Assembly: GCF_030272615.1 (NCBI RefSeq)
Contig: NC_081413.1
Coordinates: forward strand, 335,586,302-335,650,301
Reading direction: 5' to 3'
Source: Cryptomeria japonica
Lineage: Eukaryota > Streptophyta > Pinopsida > Cupressales > Cupressaceae
Length of the DNA stretch: 64,000 nt
The position numbers and the translations under genes are program-made. This document shows, in pieces, positions 45,176 through 55,920 of this stretch; position 1 is the first letter of the stretch, and the number at the start of each line of letters is the position of its first letter. Under the pieces are notes generated by a model that was not told the origin of the DNA, searched no databases, and saw only the letters and a list, made by a program, of their open reading frames with translations.

Positions 45176-48100
45176 CTAACTAGTGCTTTTGTTAACAAAC
45201 TGAAAGATAAGCAAATTTAACATCCCCACATGTTCTATGCATTTGTCATCTTTGTACATTATAATATCATTTTTCATTCTCCTCATGTCAGTTTCTATTA
45301 GGAAATAATTAGAGAGAATGTGATTCACATAAGGTGATAAATCTTTGTCTCAATCCAATCCTACCACTGCTCGATCCTTGTCATTAGCGAACTCTTGTTT
45401 CTACTGCTCCAGTGACACCAGTTCACCATCATTATAAAAAGAGGGCACCCTAGGGGTATTCCCATTGTCCAATCTTTGAAGCTCTTTTCTTAATCGATAT
45501 GCAAACTCATCATGTGACCTCAAGTAAGTCTCAGCTTCAATCCTCTCACCAGGAGTCATTAAACTGAAATCATTCATTATCTCCTACAACTGTGATCTAA
45601 GCCTTTCATGTTCCCTCAAAGCTTTGGTTGTCCTAGTTTATGTTTTCCAATAATTATTTTCAACTAGCATCACACTCCTGAACCTATGCTCAATGATTTC
45701 ATGAACAAATTTATCCATCTTCTGTTGCATCTTTTCTATTTGCCAAGATGATTTTTCTGCCTTGCTCTTCCAATATATTGCATCTGTCTAGGAATCCATA
45801 ACATCATTGTCAATACCGTATGACATTCCTATTTCACTTGTGCCTGTCTTGATCTGCGGTAATCTTGCTTGCAGTATTTGCTTCTCTTCATCAGCCTTTT
45901 CATATAGGTTCTTGTATGTAGAGTTTTCTCTGACAAGAAACTTTTTCTAATCCTGATTTATCTTGGCCACATCCAAGTTTAGTTTGGCAGTGATTCTGGG
46001 ATTAGTCTTTCCAACTTGTTGTATCATCAAATGTCCAAAAGCTTCTTCTGTGTCAACCAATGTGGCCCTCTTATCTTGATCCCCTGAAGAGTTTATCAAT
46101 TTCATCTGGCATCATTTGCTTACTTGGATCCTATTTTTTGAGAAAATCGTCAAATAACAGGGCAAACTTCATATCCCATCTAGAATACAATAGCACACCA
46201 ACATCCTTAAGCAACTGTCTCCCCTTTTCAGGTGTCATTTCTTTCATCATAAGATCCATTTCCTCCTGTATTTTTTGGACCTGCTGCTCTTCATTGCTAT
46301 CTTTCATGATATTTCTAATCTGCAGTCCTTTATGTTGATACAGGAATGTGGTGAACTCTTTGGAGGCAATTAAATCACTATCAGCAATGAAATCCTCATG
46401 TTCTAGGAATCTAACATCAACAACTTCTCAGACATTGAATTATCATGTTGTCAAATCCATCTGTGTACCCCCTTCATTAGCAGGAGGGTAATCTTCTCTA
46501 AGAGAAAATGGAATAACACCAAATTTAGAAGCAGGTGACATATGAGCTAAAGGCTCTGTACTTCTAATGGTATCAATATATTCCCCAAAGACATGAGGTG
46601 GAACTCCTTCAAGTATATCCAATTCATGCTCCATAAGTTTGTTGGCCAACTCCAAGGGGTCCTCAATCTTTTGCAATACATTTTCATCCATTTTACCATT
46701 GAAAAGCTTCCATTTGTAGGCTTGCATCACCTTCTCAAATTTTCCTCTTTTTTCTCTAGCCTCTTCTCTATCAATGTTCTTAATGAGATCATCTAGCAAA
46801 TATGATTTATGTTCCCCAACCTTTAGTTGCTGTGACGACTAGGTTGTCCTTATATATTCCTTAGGATCAAAATTTGGCCTTGGGTCTCCCATTGCCATGC
46901 TATAATAATTCAACTTTGTCTGCAGCAAGCCGTAACTTTTGGAACTTTTCACAATAAAGTCTGAAAAAACTAATAATCCAGGCACAATTGAGTGTTTCCC
47001 ATGGTTTGTCAGATGCTCTGCACTGACAATTGATAGTTGCCTCACAATTTCTAGGCAAGCCACTCTATTAGGTACTATAAGTGGCAACAGATATGGTCTT
47101 CCTTCACACCCGTACACCCTTATTTGTGTGCAATCTGAAAAACAATACCAGTCTCCCCAATTATGGTCAATTGAGGAATCTTCACCAGAATCCTTAGGTC
47201 TTAAGAATCTCTGAATTTCTGGTGCAAGGGCATGATCACATGGACAACCCAACAATCTATACAATGTTTTAACAAAGAACTCTTCAAAGTGCCAATACTA
47301 ATTATTGGCATATCTCTGGTCCCATGAGGAAACCCACAATTGAACCGGTTTTCTCACTCCAGCCATGTCATAGGCTCTGCCACATAATTCTTCCGACCAT
47401 AATCCTTCATCTTGTCCAACATATAACAGGATATGCATAAGAAGGGAATAATTCTTAAAGTGCACATTGATCACATACCCTTTTAACTTCTCCAACCCAT
47501 CATTTAGGGCTTCAACAAGGTAAGCAGTAAAATCAAAGAAGCGGGGGTCTCTAGACTGCAAATCAGCACAAATGACCATGGCTGGAATATCCATTAAAGG
47601 ATGGGCTTTTATCCCTAGAACCTGAGCAACATAGTAATAGGTGTATTTGAAGTAAGGGTGGAAGGAGTTGACATCATAAGGGGCTTTGTCATCCTAACCT
47701 AATGGCACTAAAGACCCTACATTTCTAGGCCTGTGTATGGGGAGTCTCCATGTTTTGTAAATGTGTTCTACGTTAAAGTATTTACTTGTCAATTTCTTGA
47801 GGTCAATTGGTTCCTCAAACCCCCAATATAATGCTTACCCATATAGTTATATATGTTTCTGTTTGTAGGGTCATAGTTGTTTGCTAAGGCTTTCATGAGT
47901 TCTAAATTTACAAAGACATTAGCCACAACTAGTTTACCTAAGTTTAATCGCCATAAATTATTTATAGGCTAGGGGGCAACTCTTCTTTTGTATCCATATA
48001 CAAACAACTCATATCCCCTTAACTCAATCCATGTGTCTCCAAGATATTCAAATCAATCTTCCAGACCTTCCTCATTTGCCTTAATCTTTTTAGACCTTAA

Positions 48101-48235
48101 ACTGGATGATGGTCATTGATCAATCAAATCTTGGGCCAAGGAATGCCCTTCCTTCTTCTATTTTTTGGGTTTTTCCTCTATGTTAAGAGGTTCCTTTCCC
48201 TTTCTAGTTTTACTAGCTTTAGATGATGACTCCAT
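45176..48235 (-). pseudogene. LTR-borne ORF, copy in 5' LTR
   Basis: Second copy of the unknown ~1,000-codon frame, from ATG 48,235 (MESSSKASKTRKGKEP) to TAG 45,176. Open pieces include 47,594-47,298, 47,264-46,839 and 46,799-46,443. It shares the TAG at codon ~26 and the TGA after GLED with the 3' LTR copy. It reads CGA where that copy has TGA before LNLGKL, and keeps the segment (SHDEFAYRLRKELQRLDNGN) deleted there. It lacks the IT(R)EVIDTVFEL part through a ~40-bp deletion. Comparing the two copies is the best route to the ancestral gene structure. Confidence 0.75.
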
Positions 48236-48494
48236 TTGAATTTATAAAGGGGCTATGTATATGGATAACTTACTTGAAATCTGTGAGCCTTCTTTGTGAA
48301 TTCGTCTGATTTCTACTTCTGGTTCATCGCCTATGGATTCCTCAATACTATGTCCTTTGTTATCAATTCATCACTTATGGCGAATTAAGAAGTTAGTAAT
48401 GGCAGTTCAACAATGGTCACTTAGATATACGTTTGAATTAAATGGTGATGTGACCTAGCTGAGATTTGATTATGATCTTCGTAGAAATTAATAA

Positions 48495-49115
48495 TCACTT
48501 CGATGAAAACATGTCTTTCGATCACTAGTTTTTGGTCTATCGATCCCTTTTTCTCCATCAAAGATGCTTTTTCTTCTAATATTATGTCGATGAGGTATTT
48601 CCTCCTTCTATCGAAACATTGTATTCGATGAGAGCGTCCATCTTTTCACCGATACACATTCCTATATCAATTGGCTTCTATGTCGATGAAACTTCAAGCT
48701 TCGATAACTCCCTCTATCTTTCCATCAAAAATGTTTTTTTATCGATACCATCATACCCTTTCAATGAATGAATATATTGTTTCATCAAAGCCCTTATTTA
48801 TTCGATGAACTATTTTTATTAACATCTCTCATTAATGAATTCATTAATAGTTTCTTCGATAAAATTCTCATCGGTGAAACAACATGTATCGGTGACTCGC
48901 CTTTTGGTCTCCTCAAAAACTCATATCCTATTGATATCTATTATCGATGAAACTTTCTTCTGTTTGGTCAACATCACTCTTTTGATAAGAATGTTGTTTT
49001 CGGTGAGTCTTCTTTCAAGTTCATCGGTATTCCCTTTTCATCGATAGCCCTTTTATATCAATGAGACATCACTGGGTCTCATCGATACTGATTGAATTTG
49101 AATCTTTCGGTAGGA
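48495..49115 (-). promoter_or_regulatory. TCGAT-rich U3 tract, 5' LTR copy
   Basis: Counterpart of 15,660-16,270, again crowded with ATCGATG, TTCGATR and ACCGATA motifs. Some motifs of the other copy have changed here (TCAATG for TCGATG), as expected from CpG decay, and some are intact only here. It lies upstream of the LTR-borne frame. A plus-strand frame at 48,768-48,950 matches the one at 15,935. Confidence 0.55.
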
Positions 49116-51030
49116 TGCCATCATGTTTGTTGAACAACTTATAGGATACCTTACTTTGGTAGGAAAATGATGGTTTTTTCTTCTAAAAAATGGAGGATTT
49201 TATGATTTAATTTCACAAATCAAGAATTTTTATCTAATTTAGATTTAGTGCTCAACAAGGGGCATTTTTAATGGGCCATAGGTTGTACCTATGGGTAAGG
49301 GCCAATTTAAGCCATGTGTCCACTCCCTGGTGACTGTCTAGTCACCTCAAAAGTTGAGTTTTTCAAGATAGCCGAATTTCAACTTTTGAGGATCTTACCT
49401 AGGTTAGACAACCTTCCTAATGAGTGATATTTGCTCTTCCCCATTTTCTTTTTACCTTTTAGGGTGCCTTGTATAGAGAGCTTGTAAGGTGTTGGGAAGA
49501 CCAACCTATAAAAATTTCTCACCCTTCCCAAGAGGATTGGAAAGAGTGAGGATTGTCTTCTTAGGGAATGGTTTGAGAGGAAGAATTTTGATCACCCACT
49601 CCATTTTTTTGGACAGAGAGAATTTTTGTTGAAGTTTTTTTTTTGGAGTTGGATTTTGGCTAAGTCTTGAGAAGGAAAAAGAATAGTGGATTGGGTAGCT
49701 CTCCTACAACTCTCCTCATTTCCATTTGCATATTTTTAAGGTTGGTTGAATTACTTCCTTTTATATGTTATATTGAAAATGTGAAAAGATTGTTTGTGCT
49801 TTTCTTTGGTTGTTTTCTTTGTAGGCTTGGAAAGATGTTTTGAGTTCTTCCTTGTGTGTTTTGTATTGCATGTTTCATGTTATATGTTTTGGGTGTTTCA
49901 AGGCCATACTCACCCTTGGGAGGGTAGAGTATCCTTGGGGGTGAAGGGCTACTTGACAGCCTAAGAGTGTAGAGACTCACTTTGGAAGAGAGTGATACAC
50001 AAGGGTTATGGGACCCTTGATACATTGTGTTTTATGTTATGCAATGGGGGTCATAAGGGGAGTTTTTGGGCTTGTATTCCATGGGGGACATAAGGATATT
50101 TATTGGGACAAGTTTGAACTTGTGGTTATTCTACTTGGTAGCCTTGCAAAGGCATTATGTTCTCCTATTTGTAGATTCTCCTCTAGGTACTTGGTCCACC
50201 TTCACCACTCAAATAAATAGTCACTTAGTGACTTTGTTTAACCTTGGGTTGGGAGTTCTATGGTTGTGAGTCTTCTTGTGTATTGTTTGCAATGATTGTA
50301 TCCCATTTAGCCTTAGTTCTCCTAGCTCGGGGGTGGCTTCATGTAAGCCTAGGTTGGGAGGTGAGCCTCCATGTTCACAACCTACAAATTTTATTACGGG
50401 TTTGCTTGGATAAAGATTGGAGTGGGGTCTACTTGCAAGTTCCTATTTTATTTCATTTAGTTTCAAAAAAAAATCTATTTGACAAGCCCTCATTTGGTAG
50501 AAATGAAGGGGCTTGAGTTTCGTAATCTTTCTATTTGTATAAAGGAAATAAAGATGAAACAAATGTATCTATTTTGATTAGTCCATTCAAAGAAATAAAG
50601 AGTAAAGAAAGGCTTGAGTTATTTCATTGTATTTATTTATTGCTTAAAAAAAAATTGAAAGAAAATCTGTTTTTGTTTTAATTGTTAATAAAATGTATGC
50701 ATGTAGGAAATGGGAAAGAAAAATTAGATGAATATTTAGGTTGTTTCTTTCTATTTTCTTTTATCATTCTGCAAAAAAAAAAAGTATTAGAAATGGAGTT
50801 AAAAATAAATAGGAAAAGCTATTTTTGTCTAAAGTTTTAAAAAGGGAAATGTAGAAAGAAAAATAAATAAATTTTAAGTGATAGTTTAAATCTTCTTAAA
50901 TTTTCATCTTGTTGTTTTATTTATCAAAAAAGAATGTGAAAGAAATAGTGCAGTTGTTAAATAAATAATTTATGTTATTTATACTTGTTTTCTAAGTTAG
51001 TGTAATAGAAAATTAAAGTGCAGATTGTAG

Positions 51031-51032
<2 letters not shown>

Positions 51033-51125
<93 letters not shown>
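51033..51125. repeat. (AT)n microsatellite in the solo LTR
   Basis: About 46 uninterrupted AT units. It corresponds in position to the (TA)n tracts near the LTR middle of chromovirus B. Confidence 0.95.
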
Positions 51126-51126
<1 letters not shown>

Positions 51127-51464
51127 TTATTATTTTGCATCAACCTATTATGGTGTTGTAAGAAAAAAAGAAAAAAAAAGAAATTTAAATTAAACATGTG
51201 TTGCATCTAAGTAAAAATAAAAAGATCTCATATACATTTAAAATCAGATTTCTTCATACATTTAATATTCTATAAAAAAAAAAAATAGAGATCATTTCAC
51301 TTTGTACAAATGTATATTAGGAACATCTAATATCTTGACTTAAAAGCTCAGTTATTTTAAAGCTGAAAATAATTATATTTGTGCATGAGAATATATGTAC
51401 ATATATATAATATATATTTATTGAAAATATAAACCTAGAAATTTTCATACCCCCTTTTGGCAGA

Positions 51465-51465
<1 letters not shown>

Positions 51466-51531
<66 letters not shown>

Positions 51532-51540
51532 TATATATAT
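51466..51540. repeat. (AC)n-(AT)n compound microsatellite in the solo LTR
   Basis: About 32 AC units (51,466-51,529) followed by a short AT run. Chromovirus B has AT tracts at the comparable place, so AC expansion is specific to this copy. Confidence 0.95.
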
Positions 51541-51644
51541 TATATAATAAAACTGTCGTTTAAAAATATTAAAATAATATAAAAAAATATATATATTGCA
51601 AGGGAAGTTACGTGACGGGTTCCCTTGGGGAAGTCGTGGGTCGC

Positions 51645-51815
51645 GGCCACTGAGTGGTCTGCGACCCCCATAGTGGGCAGAGCCACTATGTGGGCTGCCA
51701 CCACTGAGTGGTCCACGACCGCCATAGTGGGTCGTGCCACTTTGTGGGCTGCGACCCACACAACGGCCAAGGCCACTGCGTGGGTCGCGACCCATCCAGT
51801 GGGGCATCCCACTGG
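51645..51815. repeat. GC-rich palindrome array, solo LTR
   Basis: A chain of CCACT(N)nGTGG-type palindromes: CCACTGAGTGG (twice), CATAGTGG paired with CCACTATG, CCACTTTGTGG, CCACTGCGTGG and CCAGTGG paired with CCCACTGG. It corresponds to the CACAGTGG/CCACTGTG arrays of chromovirus B, but with different core bases. Confidence 0.78.
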
Positions 51816-52887
51816 TGGCGTTGCGGCCATGAAGGCTCCGCCTCGGCCCTTCTGTGTTAGAAAACCTTCGACCGCCCGCCCAAAACCCTTTGGCTCCCCC
51901 CATTAAAACACTCGGCCCCTCTGCTAAATGTAACCGCCTTCTTCGGCCCTCTGGGCCATCTTTCACATGCACACACACATCAAATAAAATGTGCTAATGA
52001 AACCTAACCCAATTTTGGGTTAGGGTAGAACGAAATAGAATAAAAGAAAGAAAGGAGTGTTATTAGATTTTTTTATTTTATTTAAAGAAACCCTAGTTAG
52101 AGTTAGAGAGAATTAATAATAAAAGAGGAAATAATAAAAGGTGGGGGGGGAAGATTGATTTCAAAGTTTGAATGGGAACTGCCCATTTAATTTAAAAGTT
52201 ATTATTTTATCTAGTTGACTTTTTTTTATTGGGATTATAATTAAAATTGGGGATTAATTATTTACAGAGTAATAATATACTCATATTGAGTAAATTTATT
52301 AAAAGAGTTATTATTGGAATTTAATAAAGTTTAATGATTAAATTTAAGTTAAGGAGATAGTTTAATGGCAAATATTAAATATTTAATATTTAATGTTGGG
52401 AAATTTATTTTGTCAATTAAATGAGGTTATTAACTAGATTATTTTTTTAATTTGATTTAGTTAATTTTAATACATGGATTTGAACACGTTATTACTATTG
52501 CTCAATTAATTATTTAAATTCAATAAAATATGTGTTAAACATTATTTTAATTTGTCCAAGAGAAAATAAATACTATTTGAGATAATTAATATGTCTTGAT
52601 TAATAATCGGAGAATTAATTGGGGTAAATTAATTAAATCAATAAATTAAGTTGTGACGACCCTTTTAAAGTATAATTAGTCTAGTTTGATTTGTAACGTT
52701 ATAATTGTGGAGTTAATTAAATTAACTCTAGGAACCCATTCTTTTAACGCTTAAGATAACCCTTAGTTAGACAAAACTTATTTATCTCCTTCTTTATCAT
52801 AGAGTAATTAGTATTTTTATGTTGTTTTAAAAAAAAATAAAAAATTGTTGTTGCATTTTTGCCCCAAAGTTTGGGCATGACAGGAAT

Positions 52888-53317
52888 CCTTACAAAGCAT
52901 TTCCCCCCTGATGATACTATGCATAATACCCCATTCATGAAGGCCACGTATCCATTGCACAGTTTTAGCTATCTCTGTGAGTAAAACCATAGATTAAACC
53001 AACAACCAATCTCTCTATAAGCTGTGCTATAAACATGGCTCAGTACCTATCCTGCAGTACTTGGAAACCACTCACATCTCAAACAATAGTTAGCTTGTCA
53101 GTAACAAAGAAAAACATATCATCTTGACCTATCATTCCATTGCCAATAATGATAATTTAGAATATGTAGATTAAACTATATCTAGCTACTCGAGAAGTAA
53201 ATAAAGCAGAAAATACAAAGACAAAAGAAAAAGCTTAAATAACCATATTGTAAATAACCATCAATGCATTGAAAAATGAAGCCATATACCACTGCGAAGA
53301 AAGATCAAAAGCCTATA
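52888..53317. other. Unassigned sequence right of the nest
   Basis: It should be the continuation of whatever lay at 10,307-10,551 before the solo LTR inserted. On the minus strand I see short open stretches (for example GYVAFMNGVLCIVSSGGKCF near 52,890-52,960) but no family I recognise. Confidence 0.4.
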
Positions 53318-53324
53318 TGGCTAC

Positions 53325-53363
<39 letters not shown>

Positions 53364-53805
53364 CATATATATACATATACATATATATATACATATACAT
53401 GTATATATATATATACATGTATATGTATATATATACATATATATATACATATACATCTATATATATATACATATATATATATATATGTATATACATATAT
53501 ATATACATGTATATATATATATATATATGTTTATGTATATATATGTATATGTATATATATGTATATACATATACATATATATATACATATATATATATAT
53601 ACATGTATATATATATATACATGTATATATATATATGTATATATATGTATATATGTATATACACATATATATATATGTATATATGTATATATATATATGT
53701 ATGTATCTATGTATATATATATTTATGTATATATATATATATATGTATGTATATATATATGTATACATATGTATGTATATATATATATGTATACATATAT
53801 ATATG

Positions 53806-53839
<34 letters not shown>

Positions 53840-53840
53840 A
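53318..53840. repeat. Long AT-rich (ATATAC/ATATGT)n microsatellite
   Basis: About 520 bp of TATA with interspersed C or G every 4-12 bases. The first part has mainly ATACAT phases and the second ATGTAT, so the whole has a loose inverted-repeat character. Long open frames through it on both strands are composition artefacts. Confidence 0.95.
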
Positions 53841-54301
53841 AATCTTCAATTGATATATGTTTAACTATACCTAAAACATAATATCTATCCATACCTAAAC
53901 ATATATCTAAACTTGCTTATTTACATATATGTAGCTATATACATAGGACATAAATGAGGACAATAAGAAATAAAAGGCAGGTTGCCAAAACAGATAGCCA
54001 ATACAACCCCAAATACCATCGAGCCATCATATTACTTGTCGTTATCTGTTTATAAAATATAATATGAAAGTATAAACCAGAACGTCTAATTTGGTAATAA
54101 AAACACTTCTTTACTAAGTATGTGAGGGTTTTAAGACCTTTCTCTAATTAGTATGTCCTAAAAAAGTCGCAAACAAAAAGTTGCCAAAAACCTACGAAAC
54201 TACTCACCTCCTTGCCTATTTCATAGGAGGCTAAGGCAATATTAAGTCCATATAGGTTCTAAAATATACTTAAAAAAATTAGCAACAGAAAATATAGGAG
54301 A

Positions 54302-54690
54302 TCATTCCTCCATGTCGGTCAGATCAATGCATTCTTCTTTATCTGGTTGAGGTGGATCCTCCATCTCAGTATTCACTCCCATAGAGCTGCAAGAAGCCAT
54401 GTCTACATGCTTTTCCTTACCTTTCACCCATGATGCTTTAATAATGACCAGTGGGGAAATTTGAATTCTCTCCATAGGTAATTCTAGCATGTCATTCAAA
54501 GCTTCATACCCTTCTTCTCTCAGATAATCTACCCACCAGTTGTTGTGGGGTATTGTTCTAATGTGTAGCCATTTCAATAGAAAATCTGCATTCCTATAGA
54601 TTATCTCTTTACACTGTTCAAACACAAATTGATCTCTAATTTCCAACTATCGTGCCTGTGAAGTGTGTACCTGTTATACCTGCAGCTGCA
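54302..54690 (-). pseudogene. Orphan reading frame with acidic C-terminus
   Basis: Not recognised. The open part is 114 codons (54,646-54,302): FVFEQCKEIIYRNADFLLKW, NNWWVDYLREEGYEALNDML, then SCSSMGVNTEMEDPPQPDKE and a final DLTDMEE before the stop. Upstream the frame continues in kind (QVHTSQAR, LEIRDQ) through one TAG and one TAA that look like former CAG and CAA. Further upstream at about 54,680 is TTTTATGTTGCAG, a plausible 3' splice acceptor, so this could be the last exon of a host pseudogene. A retroelement origin is not excluded. Confidence 0.4.
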
Positions 54691-54699
54691 ACATAAAAC

Positions 54700-55796
54700 A
54701 CTCAGTAAATCATTACAAGAAATGGTTAGAAAATTAATCAAAGAAAGATAAAACCATAGCTAATCGATCTATTGCCTCCTAGTAAATGCGAGTATGAATT
54801 TTGCTCTCAGATCTGGTTATGCAAATTCTAGTGACTTGAATACATTTAAATGGAGGATTTAAATGATGAAGATGCATAAGCTAGCAATGATAGCATGATT
54901 AAGCTACATGATTTCATGATTATTCTAGAAAATAAGCTAGAATGATAATGCAATTAAGCTAAAATTGAACATGATAACAATGCTAAGAATGATAAACTAA
55001 GATTGCATATGCCTATAGTAACAATGCTTGAATGCAAATGAGATGGGATGAATCAAGATCCTTTGAACTCCAAAATAGGGTCAATTTATAGGATTTCCAA
55101 GGCTAGGGGTGCGGTGGCAGGAATCAATGGTCAAGATTGATTTGAAGATATCAATGGTTAAATTGGAGGAAGTTGGCAAAGAGGTTGGATGAAAGGGAAC
55201 ATTTGGAGGTTGGTAGGAGAAGAGGTTGGATTAAAGGGAACATTGTCATCTCTATGGTGACAAGTGTCAAGAAGCTTCTAGAAGAGGTTGGATGAAAGGG
55301 AACATTTAGTGACAAGTGTCACAAAGCTTTGCTCATGAGAGGGAAAAGTGTTCAAGAAAAGGGGACATGGTGGTTAGGATGTGCAAGCTAAGATGGGGTT
55401 AGTGAAACCCAAGGTTAGATGGAATGGGTTAGGTTTAGAAGGGGTTAGGTTAGGTGGTTAAAAGTTAGGAGAATTTTGAATTTAAAAATTCAAATAATAG
55501 GAAAAGGCTAATTAATCTCAACAACTCATAAATTGATTTTTTTTAATTAATTAGGGGATTTAGTAGAAATGAATTTGATGATGAATTTGATGGGGGGAAT
55601 TAATTAATTAAAGGGGATTATGAAATGAACCTATTAAATAAATCCTTGGATTTATTAATAAGTAGATGAAAGGGAGAATTTAATCAAATTGCTTAGTGAA
55701 TCCAATTAAATTGGGAAGGGGGATTAATTACATAATTGCTTACTTAATTAATTATCTTCAGACCATTTTTAGGTGTATACACCAACAGTGGATGTT
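54700..55796. other. AT-rich spacer with a short minisatellite
   Basis: No gene seen. At about 55,175-55,320 the phrase GAGGTTGGATKAAAGGGAACATT is repeated three times with GACAAGTGTCA palindromes between copies. The rest is AT-rich with TTAATTAA clusters. Confidence 0.6.
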
Positions 55797-55920
55797 TTTA
55801 GATGAGATGTCCATCATTTTGACCCCTCTCATTGAGAGTCGCACTCACATAGTCTTCTAGGAATGGTATCATTAGATGGTTGTCTATGCTCTCCACCGCT
55901 TTCTCTAAAAGACTTAAGAA

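Larger units (their letters stand above)
11382..49257 (-). mobile_element. Giant Tat-like Ty3/gypsy element with ORF-bearing 5-kb LTRs
   Basis: A minus-strand gypsy element bounded by TSD AGGGG (11,377-11,381 and 49,258-49,262). LTRs are 5,042 bp (11,382-16,423) and 5,018 bp (44,240-49,257), running TGTTGAGC...CCAACA on the minus strand. Without later insertions the internal region is about 6.7 kb (44,239-41,606 plus 20,483-16,424) and the whole element about 16.7 kb. Domain order is gag, protease, an extra RNase H, RT, RNase H, integrase. A second RNase H is characteristic of the Tat lineage (Ogre, Retand and relatives). Both LTRs also carry a long sense-strand reading frame. Copia C sits inside the protease gene. 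The element is dead. Confidence 0.9.
44240..49257 (-). repeat. 5' LTR of the giant Tat-like element (5,018 bp)
   Basis: Direct repeat of 11,382-16,423. It ends GCTCAACA at 49,257, followed by TSD AGGGG. The inner end TATTGGGTCTC has one change from TGTTGGGTCTC. It lacks about 40 bp near 47,830 that the other copy has and keeps about 50-60 bp near 45,460-45,520 that the other copy has lost. It carries the same U3 motif tract and the same reading frame. Confidence 0.92.
49258..52882 (+). repeat. Solo chromovirus LTR, right segment
   Basis: Continues the LTR broken at 11,381, starting with the second TSD copy AGGGG. It matches the reverse complement of chromovirus B's LTR: the GTCACCTCAAAAGTTGAG block near 49,350, the start of a gene-free AT-rich half, the palindrome array, the CCCTAACCC repeat, and the end TTTGGGCATGACA at 52,882. 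TSD GGAAT follows. Together the two segments give an LTR of about 4.45 kb. Poly-pyrimidine and short open frames (50,008-50,516) look non-coding. It is more diverged than B's two LTRs are from each other. Confidence 0.88.

Noticed and set aside
49768-50516. Several 70-90-codon frames on both strands
   Set aside because: They lie within the solo LTR, overlap each other and have no recognisable content.
53269-53881. Long open frames of up to ~200 codons on both strands
   Set aside because: They consist only of Ile/Tyr/Met/His/Thr repeats from an AT microsatellite.
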